64,000 nt of DNA, taken from Paracoccus versutus (GTDB lineage: Bacteria > Pseudomonadota > Alphaproteobacteria > Rhodobacterales > Rhodobacteraceae). How positions within the stretch are numbered: position 1 is the stretch's first letter; each line of letters opens with the position of its first letter. The DNA is taken from positions 19,725 through 83,724 of the forward strand of contig NZ_JRKO01000024.1 in the NCBI RefSeq assembly GCF_000763885.1. The letters are read 5' to 3'. This document shows positions 55,170-63,828 of this stretch, piece by piece. The notes under the pieces are model-generated. The model was not told where the DNA came from, did not search any database, and saw only the letters and a program-made list of their open reading frames with translations. The translations under genes and the position numbers were made by a program.

Positions 55170-55216
55170 GCGCAAGTGCAGGGTGGTCGGGCTCCGGGAC
55201 CGCCCTGCGCTTGCGC
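55170..55216. terminator. Long hairpin between convergent sqr operon and lysE-type gene
   Basis: The arm at 55170-55188 pairs with 55198-55216 over 19 base pairs, with only two G-T wobbles and a 9-base loop. There is no T tract on either side. Its position, 6 bases after one stop codon and 9 bases before the other, fits a shared terminator for convergent transcripts. Confidence 0.65.
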
Positions 55217-55225
55217 GCAGGCTCG

Positions 55226-55825
55226 TCAGAAGGCCTGCACCAGCATCCAGCCGACCGATAGCGCCAGGATCAGGGCCATGCCGCGGTTGAACGCCCGCAG
55301 CCGGCCCTGTCCGAACCGTGCCCCGCCCCAGGCCCATGCGGCCAGCGAGGCCCAGCAGATCGCGCCGAAAAGCGCGGCGAAGACCACCAGCCCCGCCGCC
55401 GGCTCGGCCAGCGGCATCACGAAGGTCGAAAGCGAGGACAGCGCCGCCAGCCAGGCCTTGGGGTTCAGGCCCTGCACCAGCGCGCCGGACCAGAAGCCGG
55501 GCGCGGCTTGCCCCGCCGGATCGCGCCATGCGACCCGGCCGTCGTCGCGCAGCAGGCGCCATGCCAGCCACAGCAGATAGGCCGCACCGGCCAGCGTCAG
55601 GGGCCGGGACAGCGCCAGGATCCAGGTCGTTCCCGCCAGCAGGCCGGCACCAAAGCCCAGCAGCAGCACCAGGAAGCCGGCGGTCGCCCCGCTGACGAAG
55701 GCCAGCGCCCGGCGCGGACCAAACCGCGCGCCGGTCATGGCGCCGATGATATTGACCGGCCCCGGCGTAGCCGAGGCTGCCAGGGCGAAACTGGCCATCG
55801 CCAGGAGGGCCTGCGGGTCGGCCAT
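55226..55825 (-). CDS. LysE-family amino acid exporter
   Basis: Small exporter of 199 residues with about six helices. Family features: ASATPGPVNIIGAMTGARFG near residue 17, SGATAGFLVLLLGFGAG near 45 and the central FWSGALVQGLNPKAWLAALS near 110. It starts two bases after the DUF2000 stop and is in one unit with the DUF2000 and AraC genes. RhtB/LysE proteins export amino acids; the substrate is unknown. Confidence 0.9.
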   Translation of the reverse strand: MADPQALLAMASFALAASATPGPVNIIGAMTGARFGPRRALAFVSGATAGFLVLLLGFGAGLLAGTTWILALSRPLTLAGAAYLLWLAWRLLRDDGRVAWRDPAGQAAPGFWSGALVQGLNPKAWLAALSSLSTFVMPLAEPAAGLVVFAALFGAICWASLAAWAWGGARFGQGRLRAFNRGMALILALSVGWMLVQAF

Positions 55826-55827
55826 GG

Positions 55828-56229
55828 TCAACGCAGCAGCGGCAGGCGGCCGCAGATCCGGTCCACCGCCTTGCGCGGCCCCGCCAGCAGGATCGCCTGC
55901 GGCGCATGATCGGCCAGCGGCGCGGCGGCGATGCGGGCGGCGTAATCGGGATAGTCCCGCGCCTCGAAGGCGGCGCGCATATAGGCCAGCCGCAGCTGCA
56001 GGGCCTCGGCCTGGGCGAAAAGGCCGGGCAGATCCTGCGGCGGCGCGCATAGCACCGGCAGGGGAACGGTTGTGATGCCGGGCAAGACGATGCCGTCGCC
56101 GGTAGGGGTCGCGCCGCCCAGCAGGTCGGGACGAAGCCGGCCCAGGCTCATGCCCAGGACGGCGGCGAAATTGGCCTTGAGCCCCAGGGGCAGGTCTGCG
56201 GCCAGGATGATGACGGGTTTCAATGGCAT
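55828..56229 (-). CDS. DUF2000 family protein
   Basis: A 133-residue protein of the DUF2000 family (PTH2-like fold). The N-terminal segment VIILAADLPLGLKANFAAVLGMSLGRL-like (residues 5-31) is characteristic, as is a Lys/Asn pair within it. The ATG at 56229 has AAAGGA upstream. Genes of this family often lie beside LysE exporters and AraC regulators, as here. No function is established. Confidence 0.82.
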   Translation of the reverse strand: MPLKPVIILAADLPLGLKANFAAVLGMSLGRLRPDLLGGATPTGDGIVLPGITTVPLPVLCAPPQDLPGLFAQAEALQLRLAYMRAAFEARDYPDYAARIAAAPLADHAPQAILLAGPRKAVDRICGRLPLLR

Positions 56230-56295
56230 GGGCGAATCCTTTCCCGGACCCCGTGCCATGGATCGAGCGGGCAAGGATTGGACGAAATCGACCTA

Positions 56296-57102
56296 CTAAT
56301 GCCTCAGTAGCGCGCCGGGGGTGACGCCCAGGTGGCGGCGGAATTGGCGGATCAGATGCGCCTGGTCGCAAAACCCCGCCGCGACCGCAGCCTCAGCGGC
56401 GGGCACGCCCTCCAGCAGCAGCCTGCGGGCATGGCCGATGCGGGCCTGCAATACATGGGCATGCGGCGTCAGCCCGGTGGCCCGCCGCATGCTGCGGATC
56501 AGGTAAGAGGGGTTCAGCCCCACCTCGGCGGCCAGGTCGGCAAGGGCCAGCGCCTCGCCCGCCTCGACCCCGGCGGCGATCCGTGCCCGGACTGCCCGGA
56601 CCGCCGCCGGCTCGTCCCCTGCCGGGCGCAATTCGGCGCGGCCATATTGGCCGAAGGCCAGCGCCAGGGCCCCATGCGCGGCCTCTTCCGCCGCAAGGCG
56701 CCAGTCGGGGCTGGGCGGGGCATTCAGGCAATGGGCCAGATGCGCCAGGGCCCGGCCCAGGCGCAATCCGCGGTCGCGCGGCGCGATGGCGGCAAAGCCG
56801 CGCAGGACACGCAGCCCCAGCACGGCGCGGACCGCCGCCTCGGACGCGTAAAGCATGGTATAGCGCACCCGGTCGGCGGCGGCGTGCCCAGTATGCGGTT
56901 CTTCGGGGTTCATCAGCGACAGGGTGCCGGCCGGCAAGACCATGGTTTCGCCGCGGCAGACATAGCCGCCCGCCCCTTCGGCGATGGCGCCGATGGCAAA
57001 GCCCTCATGTGCATGGCGGCCAAAGGTCTGGTGGCTGAAGGCGGCCTCGAACAGTTCGATGCCGTGATGCCAGCCGAGGTGGTGATAACGGTTTGCTTGC
57101 AT
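56296..57102 (-). CDS. AraC-family transcriptional regulator
   Basis: Regulator of about 268 residues. An N-terminal cupin sensor (ELFEAAFSHQTFGRHAHEGFAIG, residues 16-38) is followed by a C-terminal double helix-turn-helix. There LADLAAEVGLNPSYLIRSMRRATGLTPHAHV and the final AGFCDQAHLIRQFRRHLGVTPG are typical. The start is uncertain: 57102, 57159 and 57177 are all possible, none with a good ribosome binding site. It likely controls the LysE-DUF2000 genes downstream. Confidence 0.82.
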   Translation of the reverse strand: MQANRYHHLGWHHGIELFEAAFSHQTFGRHAHEGFAIGAIAEGAGGYVCRGETMVLPAGTLSLMNPEEPHTGHAAADRVRYTMLYASEAAVRAVLGLRVLRGFAAIAPRDRGLRLGRALAHLAHCLNAPPSPDWRLAAEEAAHGALALAFGQYGRAELRPAGDEPAAVRAVRARIAAGVEAGEALALADLAAEVGLNPSYLIRSMRRATGLTPHAHVLQARIGHARRLLLEGVPAAEAAVAAGFCDQAHLIRQFRRHLGVTPGALLRH

Positions 57103-57189
57103 GGCATCGGTCGTGGCAGGAAAGGCGGCCGGGCTTTTCCTTGGGAATAGGGCAACCATCCCGCCAAGACCAGCCATCGGCCCGGCGGC

Positions 57190-60100
57190 TCAGGTGCGGA
57201 ACACCCGATAGACCGCCGGGATGACCAGCACCGTCAGCAGCGTCGAGGAGATCAGCCCGAAGAAGAGCGAGATCGCCAGCCCCTGGAAGATCGGATCGGT
57301 CAGGATCACCGCCGCCCCGATCATTGCCGCCAGAGCGGTCAGCAGGATCGGCCGGAAACGCACGGCCCCGGCGTCGATCAGCACCTCGGTCAGCGGCCGG
57401 CCGGTGGTGTCGTGGCGGATGAAATCCACCAGCAGGATCGAGTTCCTGACGATGATCCCGGCCAAGGCGATGAAGCCGATCATCGACGGCGCCGAAAAAG
57501 GCGCGCCGAACAACCAATGTCCGCCCAGGATGCCGATGAAGGTCAGCGGCACCGGGGTCAGGATCACCAGCGGCAGCCGGAACGAGCCGAACTGCGCCAC
57601 GACCAGGATATAGATGCCCAGAAGCGCCACCGCAAAGGCCCCGCCCATGTCGCGGAAGGTGACCCAGGTCACCTCCCATTCGCCGTCCCACAGCAGCGTG
57701 CTGGCACTATCGTCCTCGGGCTGGCCGCGCAGCCGGATCTCGGGCTTGGGCAGGCCGGTCCAGTCCTGCGCCTCCAGCGCATCCTTGACCGCCATCATGC
57801 CGTAGAGCGGCGCCTCGAAATCGCCGGCGAGTTCCGCCGTCACCATCTCGGCCGGGCGGCCGTTGTGGCGGAACAGGATATGCGAGGCGCGCTCTTCCTC
57901 GATCCGCACCACGTCGCCCAGCTCGACCACGCCGCGATTGCCGGGCAGAAGGTCGGCCGGGATCGGCGTGGTCAGGAAATCCTCGCCCGGCACGCGCTGT
58001 TCGCGGGGCCGCTCGACGCGGATCGGGATGGGCGCGCGCCCCTCGCCCCGGTGGGAATAGCCGACCGTGGTCGAGCCGTTCAGGATGGCGATGCTGTCGA
58101 AGACATCCGATTCCGCCACGCCGTAGAAATCCAGGTCGTCGGGCGAGATCAGCGCCCGCAGCCGCGGCGCGGCATCACCCCAGGAATTGTCCACATCGAC
58201 GATGAAGGGGACCGAGCGGAAGGCCGCCTCGACCTTTTCGCCCACCGCGCGGCGGGTCTGCGGGTCGGGGCCATAGATCTCGGCCAGAAGCGTCGCCATC
58301 ACCGGCGGGCCGGGCGGAGGTTCCACCACCTTCAGCACCGTGCCCTCGGGCAGCGGCAGGGCCAGGATGCGCGCGCGCAGGTCCAGCGCGATCTGGTGGC
58401 TCGAGCGGTCGCGGTCATGCTTGGGCGCTAGGTTGACCGCCACCTCGCCCTGCTGCGGCTGGGTGCGATAGAAGGAATGCCGCACCAGGCCGTTGAAATT
58501 GAACGGCGCCGCGGCGGCGGCATGGGTCTGGACCGAGACCACCTCGGGCAGGTCCATCGCCACCCTGGCTACCGCCTGGGCCACGGCATCCGTCGCCTCG
58601 ACCGCCGCGCCTTCGGGCAGGTCGATGGTCACGGACAGTTCCGACTTGTTGTCGAAGGGCAGAAGCTTCACCGTCACGTCGCGGGTATAGAACAGCGCGA
58701 GCGAGCCGAAGGTCAGCACGATCACCCCGCCCAGGAACAGCCAGGCGCGCCCCTTGCTGGCCAGAACCGGCCGGGCGACGGCGGCATAGGCGCGGCCCAG
58801 CCGGCCGCCCTGCCCCTCGGCGCCGTGGTGCAGCGGCGCGCGGCCCGCGACCTTCAGCATCAGCCAGGGCGTCACCGTCACCGCGACGAAGAAGGAAAAG
58901 ATCATCGCGACCGAGGCGTTCGAGGGGATCGGGCTCATGTAAGGCCCCATCATCCCCGAGACGAACAGCATCGGCAGCAGCGCCACCACCACGGTCAGGG
59001 TGGCGACGATGGTGGGGTTGCCGACCTCGATCACCGCGCTGATGGCGGTTTCGCGACGGTCGGTGCCGCCCATGCCCCAATGCCGGGCGATGTTCTCGAT
59101 CACCACGATGGCGTCGTCCACCAGGATGCCGATCGAGAAGATCAGCGCGAACAGGCTGACCCGGTTCAGCGTATAGCCCATGATCCAGGATGCGAACAGC
59201 GTCAGCAGGATCGTCACCGGGATCACCACCGCCACCACCAGCGCCTCGCGCCGGCCGATGGCGAGCCAGACCAGCGCGATGATCGACAGCGTGGCCAGGC
59301 CCAGGTGATACAGCAACTCGTTGGCCTTTTCGTTGGCCGTCTCGCCATAGTCGCGGGTGATCTCGACCTGCATGTCGTCGGGGATCAGCGTGCCTTGCAG
59401 TGCCTCGGCGCGGTGCAGGATCGCCTCGGCCACGGTGACGGCATTGGCGCCGGCGCGCTTGGCCAGCGCCAGCGTCACCGCCGGGCGCCGGGCGGAATCG
59501 CGGGTGACGGTGGCGACCAGCGCCTCGGCCGTATCGGAGACGAAACCCACGTCGGCCACGTCGCGGACATAGACCGGGCGGCCGTCGCGCGCGGTCAGCA
59601 CCAGGTTGCCGATCTCGTCGGGGCTGCGCAGGGTCTCGCCCGCGACCAGCATCACCTGCTGGCCGTCGTCGCGCAGCATCCCCGCCGGCAGGGCGCGGTT
59701 GGCGCCCTGGACCTTGCCGGCCAGCTGTTGCAGCGTGATGCCGTAAAGCGCCAACCGGGCGGGGTCGGCGGCGATGCGGATCGCTTCCTCCGTCTCGCCG
59801 ATCAGATAGGTCAGGCCGACATCGTCGATCTTGGCCAGTTCGGTGCGCAATTCGCGGGCGATGCGGGTCAGTTCGGCCGCCGTCACCCGGTCCGCCGCAT
59901 CGGGTCGGGCCGAAAGCGTCAGCGCCACGATGGCCACGTCGTCGATGCCGCGCCCGAGCACCTGCGGCTCGGGGATGCCGACCGGGATGCGGTCCATGTT
60001 GGCGCGCAGCTTGTCATGCACCCGCAGCACCGCCGCATCGGAGGGGGTGCCGACCAGGAAGCGCGCCGTGACCAGCACGCCGTCGTCCTGGGTCTGGGAA

Positions 60101-60381
60101 TAGATATGCTCGACCCCGTCGATCCCCTTGACGATGGTCTCCAGCGGCTCTGTCACCAGCTTGACCGCATCCTCGGCCCGCAGGCCGGGGGCCTGGACGC
60201 GGATGTCCACCATGGGGACCGAAATCTGCGGCTCTTCCTCGCGCGGCAGGCTGATCAGCGCGATGAGCCCGAAGGCCAGCGCCGCGATCAGGAACAGCGG
60301 CGTCAGCGGCGAGGTGATGAAGCCGCGCGTCAGCCAGCCGGCCAGGCCGGGGCTGCGGGGGGTATCGCCGGGGGTGTTCAT
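57190..60381 (-). CDS. RND efflux transporter permease (AcrB/HAE family)
   Basis: Proton-driven inner-membrane pump of 1063 residues with 12 helices and two large periplasmic loops. REEEPQISVPMVDI near residue 48 is the family N-terminal motif. The proton-relay Asp pair is in SIGILVDDAIVVIENI near 420 (helix 4). It overlaps the membrane fusion protein gene by 4 bases. No outer-membrane channel is encoded nearby. Its place after a DUF2892 gene and beside an ArsR-controlled sulfide cluster suggests a role in sulfur or redox stress, with substrate unknown. Confidence 0.93.
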   Translation of the reverse strand: MNTPGDTPRSPGLAGWLTRGFITSPLTPLFLIAALAFGLIALISLPREEEPQISVPMVDIRVQAPGLRAEDAVKLVTEPLETIVKGIDGVEHIYSQTQDDGVLVTARFLVGTPSDAAVLRVHDKLRANMDRIPVGIPEPQVLGRGIDDVAIVALTLSARPDAADRVTAAELTRIARELRTELAKIDDVGLTYLIGETEEAIRIAADPARLALYGITLQQLAGKVQGANRALPAGMLRDDGQQVMLVAGETLRSPDEIGNLVLTARDGRPVYVRDVADVGFVSDTAEALVATVTRDSARRPAVTLALAKRAGANAVTVAEAILHRAEALQGTLIPDDMQVEITRDYGETANEKANELLYHLGLATLSIIALVWLAIGRREALVVAVVIPVTILLTLFASWIMGYTLNRVSLFALIFSIGILVDDAIVVIENIARHWGMGGTDRRETAISAVIEVGNPTIVATLTVVVALLPMLFVSGMMGPYMSPIPSNASVAMIFSFFVAVTVTPWLMLKVAGRAPLHHGAEGQGGRLGRAYAAVARPVLASKGRAWLFLGGVIVLTFGSLALFYTRDVTVKLLPFDNKSELSVTIDLPEGAAVEATDAVAQAVARVAMDLPEVVSVQTHAAAAAPFNFNGLVRHSFYRTQPQQGEVAVNLAPKHDRDRSSHQIALDLRARILALPLPEGTVLKVVEPPPGPPVMATLLAEIYGPDPQTRRAVGEKVEAAFRSVPFIVDVDNSWGDAAPRLRALISPDDLDFYGVAESDVFDSIAILNGSTTVGYSHRGEGRAPIPIRVERPREQRVPGEDFLTTPIPADLLPGNRGVVELGDVVRIEEERASHILFRHNGRPAEMVTAELAGDFEAPLYGMMAVKDALEAQDWTGLPKPEIRLRGQPEDDSASTLLWDGEWEVTWVTFRDMGGAFAVALLGIYILVVAQFGSFRLPLVILTPVPLTFIGILGGHWLFGAPFSAPSMIGFIALAGIIVRNSILLVDFIRHDTTGRPLTEVLIDAGAVRFRPILLTALAAMIGAAVILTDPIFQGLAISLFFGLISSTLLTVLVIPAVYRVFRT

Positions 60382-61337
60382 GGGACGATCACCGTTTCCC
60401 CCGGCGCAAGGCCGGTCAGGATCTCGACCATCTCAATGTCGTCCTGGGCCAGGCTTTCGCCGGTCAGCACCGCCCGCCGCTCTTCGCCCGCGGCGCCGGC
60501 GACGCTGACGAAATCCACCCCGGCGCGGGTCGTCACCGCCACGGCGGGCACCAGAAGCGCCCGGCGCTCGCCCACGGGCAGGTCCACCGCCACGCGCGCG
60601 CCGACAAAGGCGTCGGGCAGCCGGTCGACCTCGACATCGGCCTGCACCCGGCCGCCCTGGATCAGCGGATAGACCTTGGCCAGCCGGCCCGCAGCAGCCT
60701 GGCCGCCGGCCCTGATCTGGATTTCGGCCCCTTCGGCCAGGTCGGCGGCATGGCGTTCGGGCACCGACAGGCGCAGGAAGAAGCCGCCGCCGCCCACGCT
60801 CGCCACCACCTCGCCCGGCATCACCACCGAGCCGCGCACGGCCGGTACGCTCAGCACCAGGCCCGAGACCGGGGCCAGGACCGCACCTTCGGCTTGCTGC
60901 TGCTCGATGACGGCGCGCTCGGCCTCGGCCGCGGCGATCTGGCCGCGGATGACATCGACCGCGGTCTGCAACTGCTCGACCCGCTGCTGCGAGGCGGCGC
61001 CGCGCTGCACCAGCGACTGGCCGCGCGCATAGTCGGATTCCGCCTCGGCCAGTTGCGCCCGCAGCGCCTCGATCCGCGAGGCGAAAGCCGCGATCTGGAA
61101 GGCGATCTTGTCGTCGCGGACGGTGGCGAGCGTCGCCCCCGCCTCGACGCGATCCCCCTCGCTGACCAGCAGTTCCACGACCGTGCCGCCGATGCGCGCC
61201 CGCGCCGGGATGGTGTCACGGGCCTCGACCGTGCCGTAGACGGCCTTCATCTCGGGCACCGCGCTCCAGTCCAGGATCAACGGCTCGGCCAGCGCCGGCC
61301 CGGTGGCGACAAGCGCGACAAGCAGCAGCAATCGCAT
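60378..61337 (-). CDS. RND efflux membrane fusion protein (periplasmic adaptor)
   Basis: HlyD-type adaptor of 319 residues with signal peptide (residues 1-17). It has a split lipoyl domain (RARIGGTVVELLVSEGDRVEAGATLA near 45 and APVSGLVLSVPAVRGSVVMPGE near 165), a coiled-coil hairpin between them (residues 85-150) and a C-terminal beta domain. There is no lipobox Cys. It starts 11 bases after the DUF2892 gene and overlaps the permease start by 4 bases. Confidence 0.92.
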   Translation of the reverse strand: MRLLLLVALVATGPALAEPLILDWSAVPEMKAVYGTVEARDTIPARARIGGTVVELLVSEGDRVEAGATLATVRDDKIAFQIAAFASRIEALRAQLAEAESDYARGQSLVQRGAASQQRVEQLQTAVDVIRGQIAAAEAERAVIEQQQAEGAVLAPVSGLVLSVPAVRGSVVMPGEVVASVGGGGFFLRLSVPERHAADLAEGAEIQIRAGGQAAAGRLAKVYPLIQGGRVQADVEVDRLPDAFVGARVAVDLPVGERRALLVPAVAVTTRAGVDFVSVAGAAGEERRAVLTGESLAQDDIEMVEILTGLAPGETVIVP

Positions 61338-61348
61338 GGATCGAACTT

Positions 61349-61549
61349 TCAGAAGGCGCAGCCGGGTTTTATGCCAAGCTTGCGGAAGATCATGGCCGCC
61401 GGGCAGAAGCCTGTAAAGGCGGATTGCAGCAGGTTGGCGCCGACAAAGACCGTCAGCCAGACGAACAAGGGCGAAACCCAGACGGTCAGCGCGACGGAAA
61501 GCAGGACCATGAACCCTGCAAAGGCAAGAATGGTGCGATCAAGTGTCAT
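61349..61549 (-). CDS. DUF2892 small membrane protein (YgaP-type tail)
   Basis: A 66-residue protein with two hydrophobic segments (residues 8-27 and 28-46). It ends in NLLQSAFTGFCPAAMIFRKLGIKPGC, which is characteristic of DUF2892 and of the membrane part of the rhodanese YgaP. Two cysteines lie near the C-terminus. GGAG lies shortly before the ATG. It is the first gene of the DUF2892-adaptor-pump operon, just downstream of an AT-rich operator. Such proteins recur beside BigR/SqrR-type regulators and sulfur-transfer genes. Confidence 0.85.
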   Translation of the reverse strand: MTLDRTILAFAGFMVLLSVALTVWVSPLFVWLTVFVGANLLQSAFTGFCPAAMIFRKLGIKPGCAF

Positions 61550-61580
61550 CGGGGAACTCCAGAACAGCCGATTGCCGACA

Positions 61581-61601
61581 GTATATACATATATACGTAT
61601 A
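61581..61601. promoter_or_regulatory. AT-rich operator over the DUF2892-RND promoter
   Basis: GTATATA at 61581-61587 and TATATAC at 61590-61596 form an inverted repeat with a CA spacer, and ATACGTAT overlaps it at 61593-61600. Reading leftward, TTGAAA and a TGTATA/TATACT -10 region fall across this dyad, so a bound repressor would block the promoter. In an otherwise G+C-rich region it stands out. ArsR/BigR-type binding is likely but unproven. Confidence 0.6.
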
Positions 61602-61722
61602 ATCGGTTTCAAGGAGAATGTCTTCAACGACGCCCCGGAATCGAACCTGCAGCCTGCGACATTTCGCCTTGGTCGCAGCCCTCGGCCGGAACCACGGCTG
61701 CGGTTCCGGCCAGGATGCGCCG

Positions 61723-62325
61723 TCACCGGCGGATGCGCTTCCACCCGGTGATCATCGGGCGAATCAGGTTCTCGCGCTTCCACAGGCGATAGAACAGCAC
61801 CGCCGCGACATGCAGCAGCACCATGGGCAGGACCAGCTTGCCCAGCAGGTCGTGCAGGGCCAGCCCCAGGCGCGAGATCCGGGCGCTGACCGCCCCGGCC
61901 AGCGGCCCGGTATTGACGTAATCCTGCGGATCGGCGACCAGGCCGGCCGCGACCTGCACCGACAGCACGGCCAGAAGCAGGATCACGAACAGCCCGCCCA
62001 GGGGATTGTGCCCCGGCCAGAAGCTGGGTTGCCGCGCCGGAAACTGCCGCAGATAGGCCAGAACCGCCCTGGGACCATGAAGGCAGCTGCGGAACCGCGC
62101 CGGGCGCGGCCCGACGAAGCCCCAGAGCAGCCGAAAGGCCAGAAGCCCGATCACCGCATAGCCGAACAGGAAATGCAGGGTCATGACATCGGGGCCGAAC
62201 TTGCCCAATCCCCAGGCCCCGGCGACGCAGATCGCCAGCGCCCAGTGAAAGATCCGCAAGGGCAGATCCCACAGCCGGACCACCTGGGTAGGCTCGGCAG
62301 AGGTGGTGGCTGCGCCGTCGCGCAT
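61723..62325 (-). CDS. Cytochrome b561-type membrane protein
   Basis: Di-haem cytochrome b of about 200 residues with four helices. Haem-ligand His residues are in LRIFHWALA near residue 27, LHFLFGYAVIG near 50, the third helix region and ALHDLLGKLVLPMVLLHVAAV near 157-173. It is of the type that reduces periplasmic c-type cytochromes from quinol. The start lies one base after the cytochrome c' stop, so the two form an electron-transfer pair. Confidence 0.9.
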   Translation of the reverse strand: MRDGAATTSAEPTQVVRLWDLPLRIFHWALAICVAGAWGLGKFGPDVMTLHFLFGYAVIGLLAFRLLWGFVGPRPARFRSCLHGPRAVLAYLRQFPARQPSFWPGHNPLGGLFVILLLAVLSVQVAAGLVADPQDYVNTGPLAGAVSARISRLGLALHDLLGKLVLPMVLLHVAAVLFYRLWKRENLIRPMITGWKRIRR

Positions 62326-62326
62326 C

Positions 62327-62782
62327 CTAGAAATCCTTGGCGCGATAGCTGTCGTGGCAGGCCTTGCAGGTCGCCCCGACCTGGCCGACGGCGGGGGCAA
62401 GCGCCTCCTGCCCCTCGCCGGCGACGCCGTGCAGCGTGGCGACCGCCTCGCGGAAGGCCATGCCCTTGGCGCGGTAATCCTCGGTCTGTTCCCAGATCGC
62501 CGGCAGGGCGCGGGTCTTGCCGGCCAGGTCGGCATTCGAGGTTCCCGGCATCAGCAGGTCGTCATGCAGGTATTCCGACAGCAGCTTGAGATCCCCGGCC
62601 AGCGCCCGCGCCCGTTCGGCGTCATAGGGCGCCTTGCCCTGCGCCATGGCGGCCAGCCCGCCCATCTCCAGGTTGACCAGGCTGAAATAGCCGATGCGCG
62701 CGGCGGCAATATCGCCGGGCTCGGAAGCCTGGGCCGTGATGGGAAGGGCCAGGACGGCGGCGGCCAGAAAGATCTTGTGCAT
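62327..62782 (-). CDS. Cytochrome c' (c556 family)
   Basis: Periplasmic cytochrome of 151 residues with a signal peptide (residues 1-19, cut after AQA). The four-helix fold has the haem motif CKACH close to the C-terminus (VGATCKACHDSYRAKDF), the usual place in cytochrome c'. Cytochromes c' bind NO and may buffer reactive small molecules. It is divergent from the ArsR repressor gene and precedes cytochrome b561, so it may belong to the same regulon. Confidence 0.92.
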   Translation of the reverse strand: MHKIFLAAAVLALPITAQASEPGDIAAARIGYFSLVNLEMGGLAAMAQGKAPYDAERARALAGDLKLLSEYLHDDLLMPGTSNADLAGKTRALPAIWEQTEDYRAKGMAFREAVATLHGVAGEGQEALAPAVGQVGATCKACHDSYRAKDF

Positions 62783-62965
62783 GGAAATCACCTTGTTGCT
62801 TGCTGTTGATGGCTTGCTGATGCGCGTTATGTAAAAGGCCGTAACATTCGAAACTTCGAAGATTAATGCGGCAAACTGTCGCGATCTGACCCCTCGCCTG
62901 GGCCGGGCACCGGCAGCCTGCGGGCGCATCTTGACCGTATATTCGCATTAATGTAGCTATGGAGC

Positions 62966-63286
62966 ATGAGTGCCGACGTCAGCATAGACCCCGAAACCAT
63001 GCGCGCAGCCGCCGACGAGGCCAGCGAGCTTCTGAAATCGCTTGGCAACCGCCATCGGCTGCTGATCCTGTGCCAGCTGGTGCAGGGCGAAAAATCCGTG
63101 GGCCAGCTGGCGGAATTCCTGGGCATCCGCGATTCGACCGTGTCGCAGCACCTGGCGCTCTTGCGCCGCGACAAGATCATCCTTGGCCGGCGCGACGGGC
63201 AGACGATCTGGTATCGGATCGAAAGCCAGCCGGCCCGCAAGGTGATGGAAGTGCTCTACAACACGTTCTGCGGCCCGAAGGGCTGA
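62966..63286 (+). CDS. ArsR-family repressor of the SqrR/BigR type
   Basis: Winged-helix repressor of 106 residues. The recognition helix is in IRDSTVSQHLALLRRDKII near residues 54-72. Only two cysteines occur, Cys36 (LILCQL) and Cys102 (NTFCGP). They are 66 residues apart, the same spacing as the two sensing cysteines of Rhodobacter SqrR (41 and 107, recalled). It should therefore sense persulfide by forming a polysulfide bridge rather than metal. It is flanked by DUF442 and YeeE/YedE genes on one side and cytochromes on the other. The start has only GGAG one base before it. Confidence 0.9.
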   Translation: MSADVSIDPETMRAAADEASELLKSLGNRHRLLILCQLVQGEKSVGQLAEFLGIRDSTVSQHLALLRRDKIILGRRDGQTIWYRIESQPARKVMEVLYNTFCGPKG

Positions 63287-63301
63287 TCCGGCGAGGCGCA
63301 A

Positions 63302-63334
63302 GCCCGGCCCGCAATGCCATGCGGCAGGCCGGGC
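63302..63334. terminator. Hairpin after the ArsR gene
   Basis: GCCCGGCC at 63302-63309 pairs perfectly with GGCCGGGC at 63327-63334; the 17-base loop contains a further short dyad (ATGCCATGC). No T tract is present. It lies 16 bases after the repressor stop. The next 119 bases to the convergent DUF442 gene hold nothing I recognise. Confidence 0.5.
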
Positions 63335-63453
63335 GACGCTGGGCTCCGGCGCCTTGCTGCGGCAGGCCGCGGCCCTTGGCGCAAGCGAACCTCCTGTCCA
63401 GGCCCCGCCTTTTCAGGCCCAGCCTTTCGCAGGTGCCGGGTTACGCAAAGGCA

Positions 63454-63828
63454 TCACGCCCTGCTCGCCACCGCCTGTTGCCGGCACAGGGCATAGAACG
63501 CCCGGACCCGCATGCCCGAGCGGCACCAGCCCAGCACCGGCCCCTTCGCCTCGGCCAGGATGCGGCGGAAAGCCGCAATCTGGCCGGCCGAGGGCTGGCC
63601 GGACACCGGAATGTGGCGGGCGGTCAGGCCCAGGCGCGCGGCAGCGGCGGCGATGGTGGCGAAATCGGGCTGGCCGCGTTCCTCGCCGTCGCGGCGAACG
63701 CAGACCAGCACCCGGAACCCGGCCGCGGCGACCGCCGGCAGGTCTTCGAGGCGAAGCTGGCCGGTGGCCGAGAACCGGTCGTCAATCTTGCGAATCCGCG
63801 GCTTGCCGCGCCGTCGAAAGGGCCACAT
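63454..63828 (-). CDS. DUF442 / TIGR01244-type sulfur-transfer or phosphatase-like protein
   Basis: A 124-residue protein of the DUF442 family (dual-specificity phosphatase fold). The active-site-like loop is GWCRSGMRVRAF near residue 100, with C-x3-G-x-R geometry close to the usual CRTGTRS. VRRDGEERGQPDF near 44 and HIPVSGQPS near 72 are family segments. In related gene clusters this domain is fused to or beside persulfide dioxygenase and acts in sulfide handling. The gene begins directly after the YeeE/YedE stop (TGAATG). Confidence 0.85.
   Translation of the reverse strand: MWPFRRRGKPRIRKIDDRFSATGQLRLEDLPAVAAAGFRVLVCVRRDGEERGQPDFATIAAAAARLGLTARHIPVSGQPSAGQIAAFRRILAEAKGPVLGWCRSGMRVRAFYALCRQQAVASRA

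Noticed and set aside
61632..61652. T-loop-like GGTTCGATTCC on the minus strand, suggesting a tRNA
   Set aside because: The flanking bases do not form a T stem (two of five pairs fail) and no acceptor or anticodon arm can be folded around it.
62931..62966. Leaderless promoter for the ArsR gene (TTGACC with TAGCTA)
   Set aside because: The spacing would put +1 on the ATG, but the -10 match is too poor to claim.
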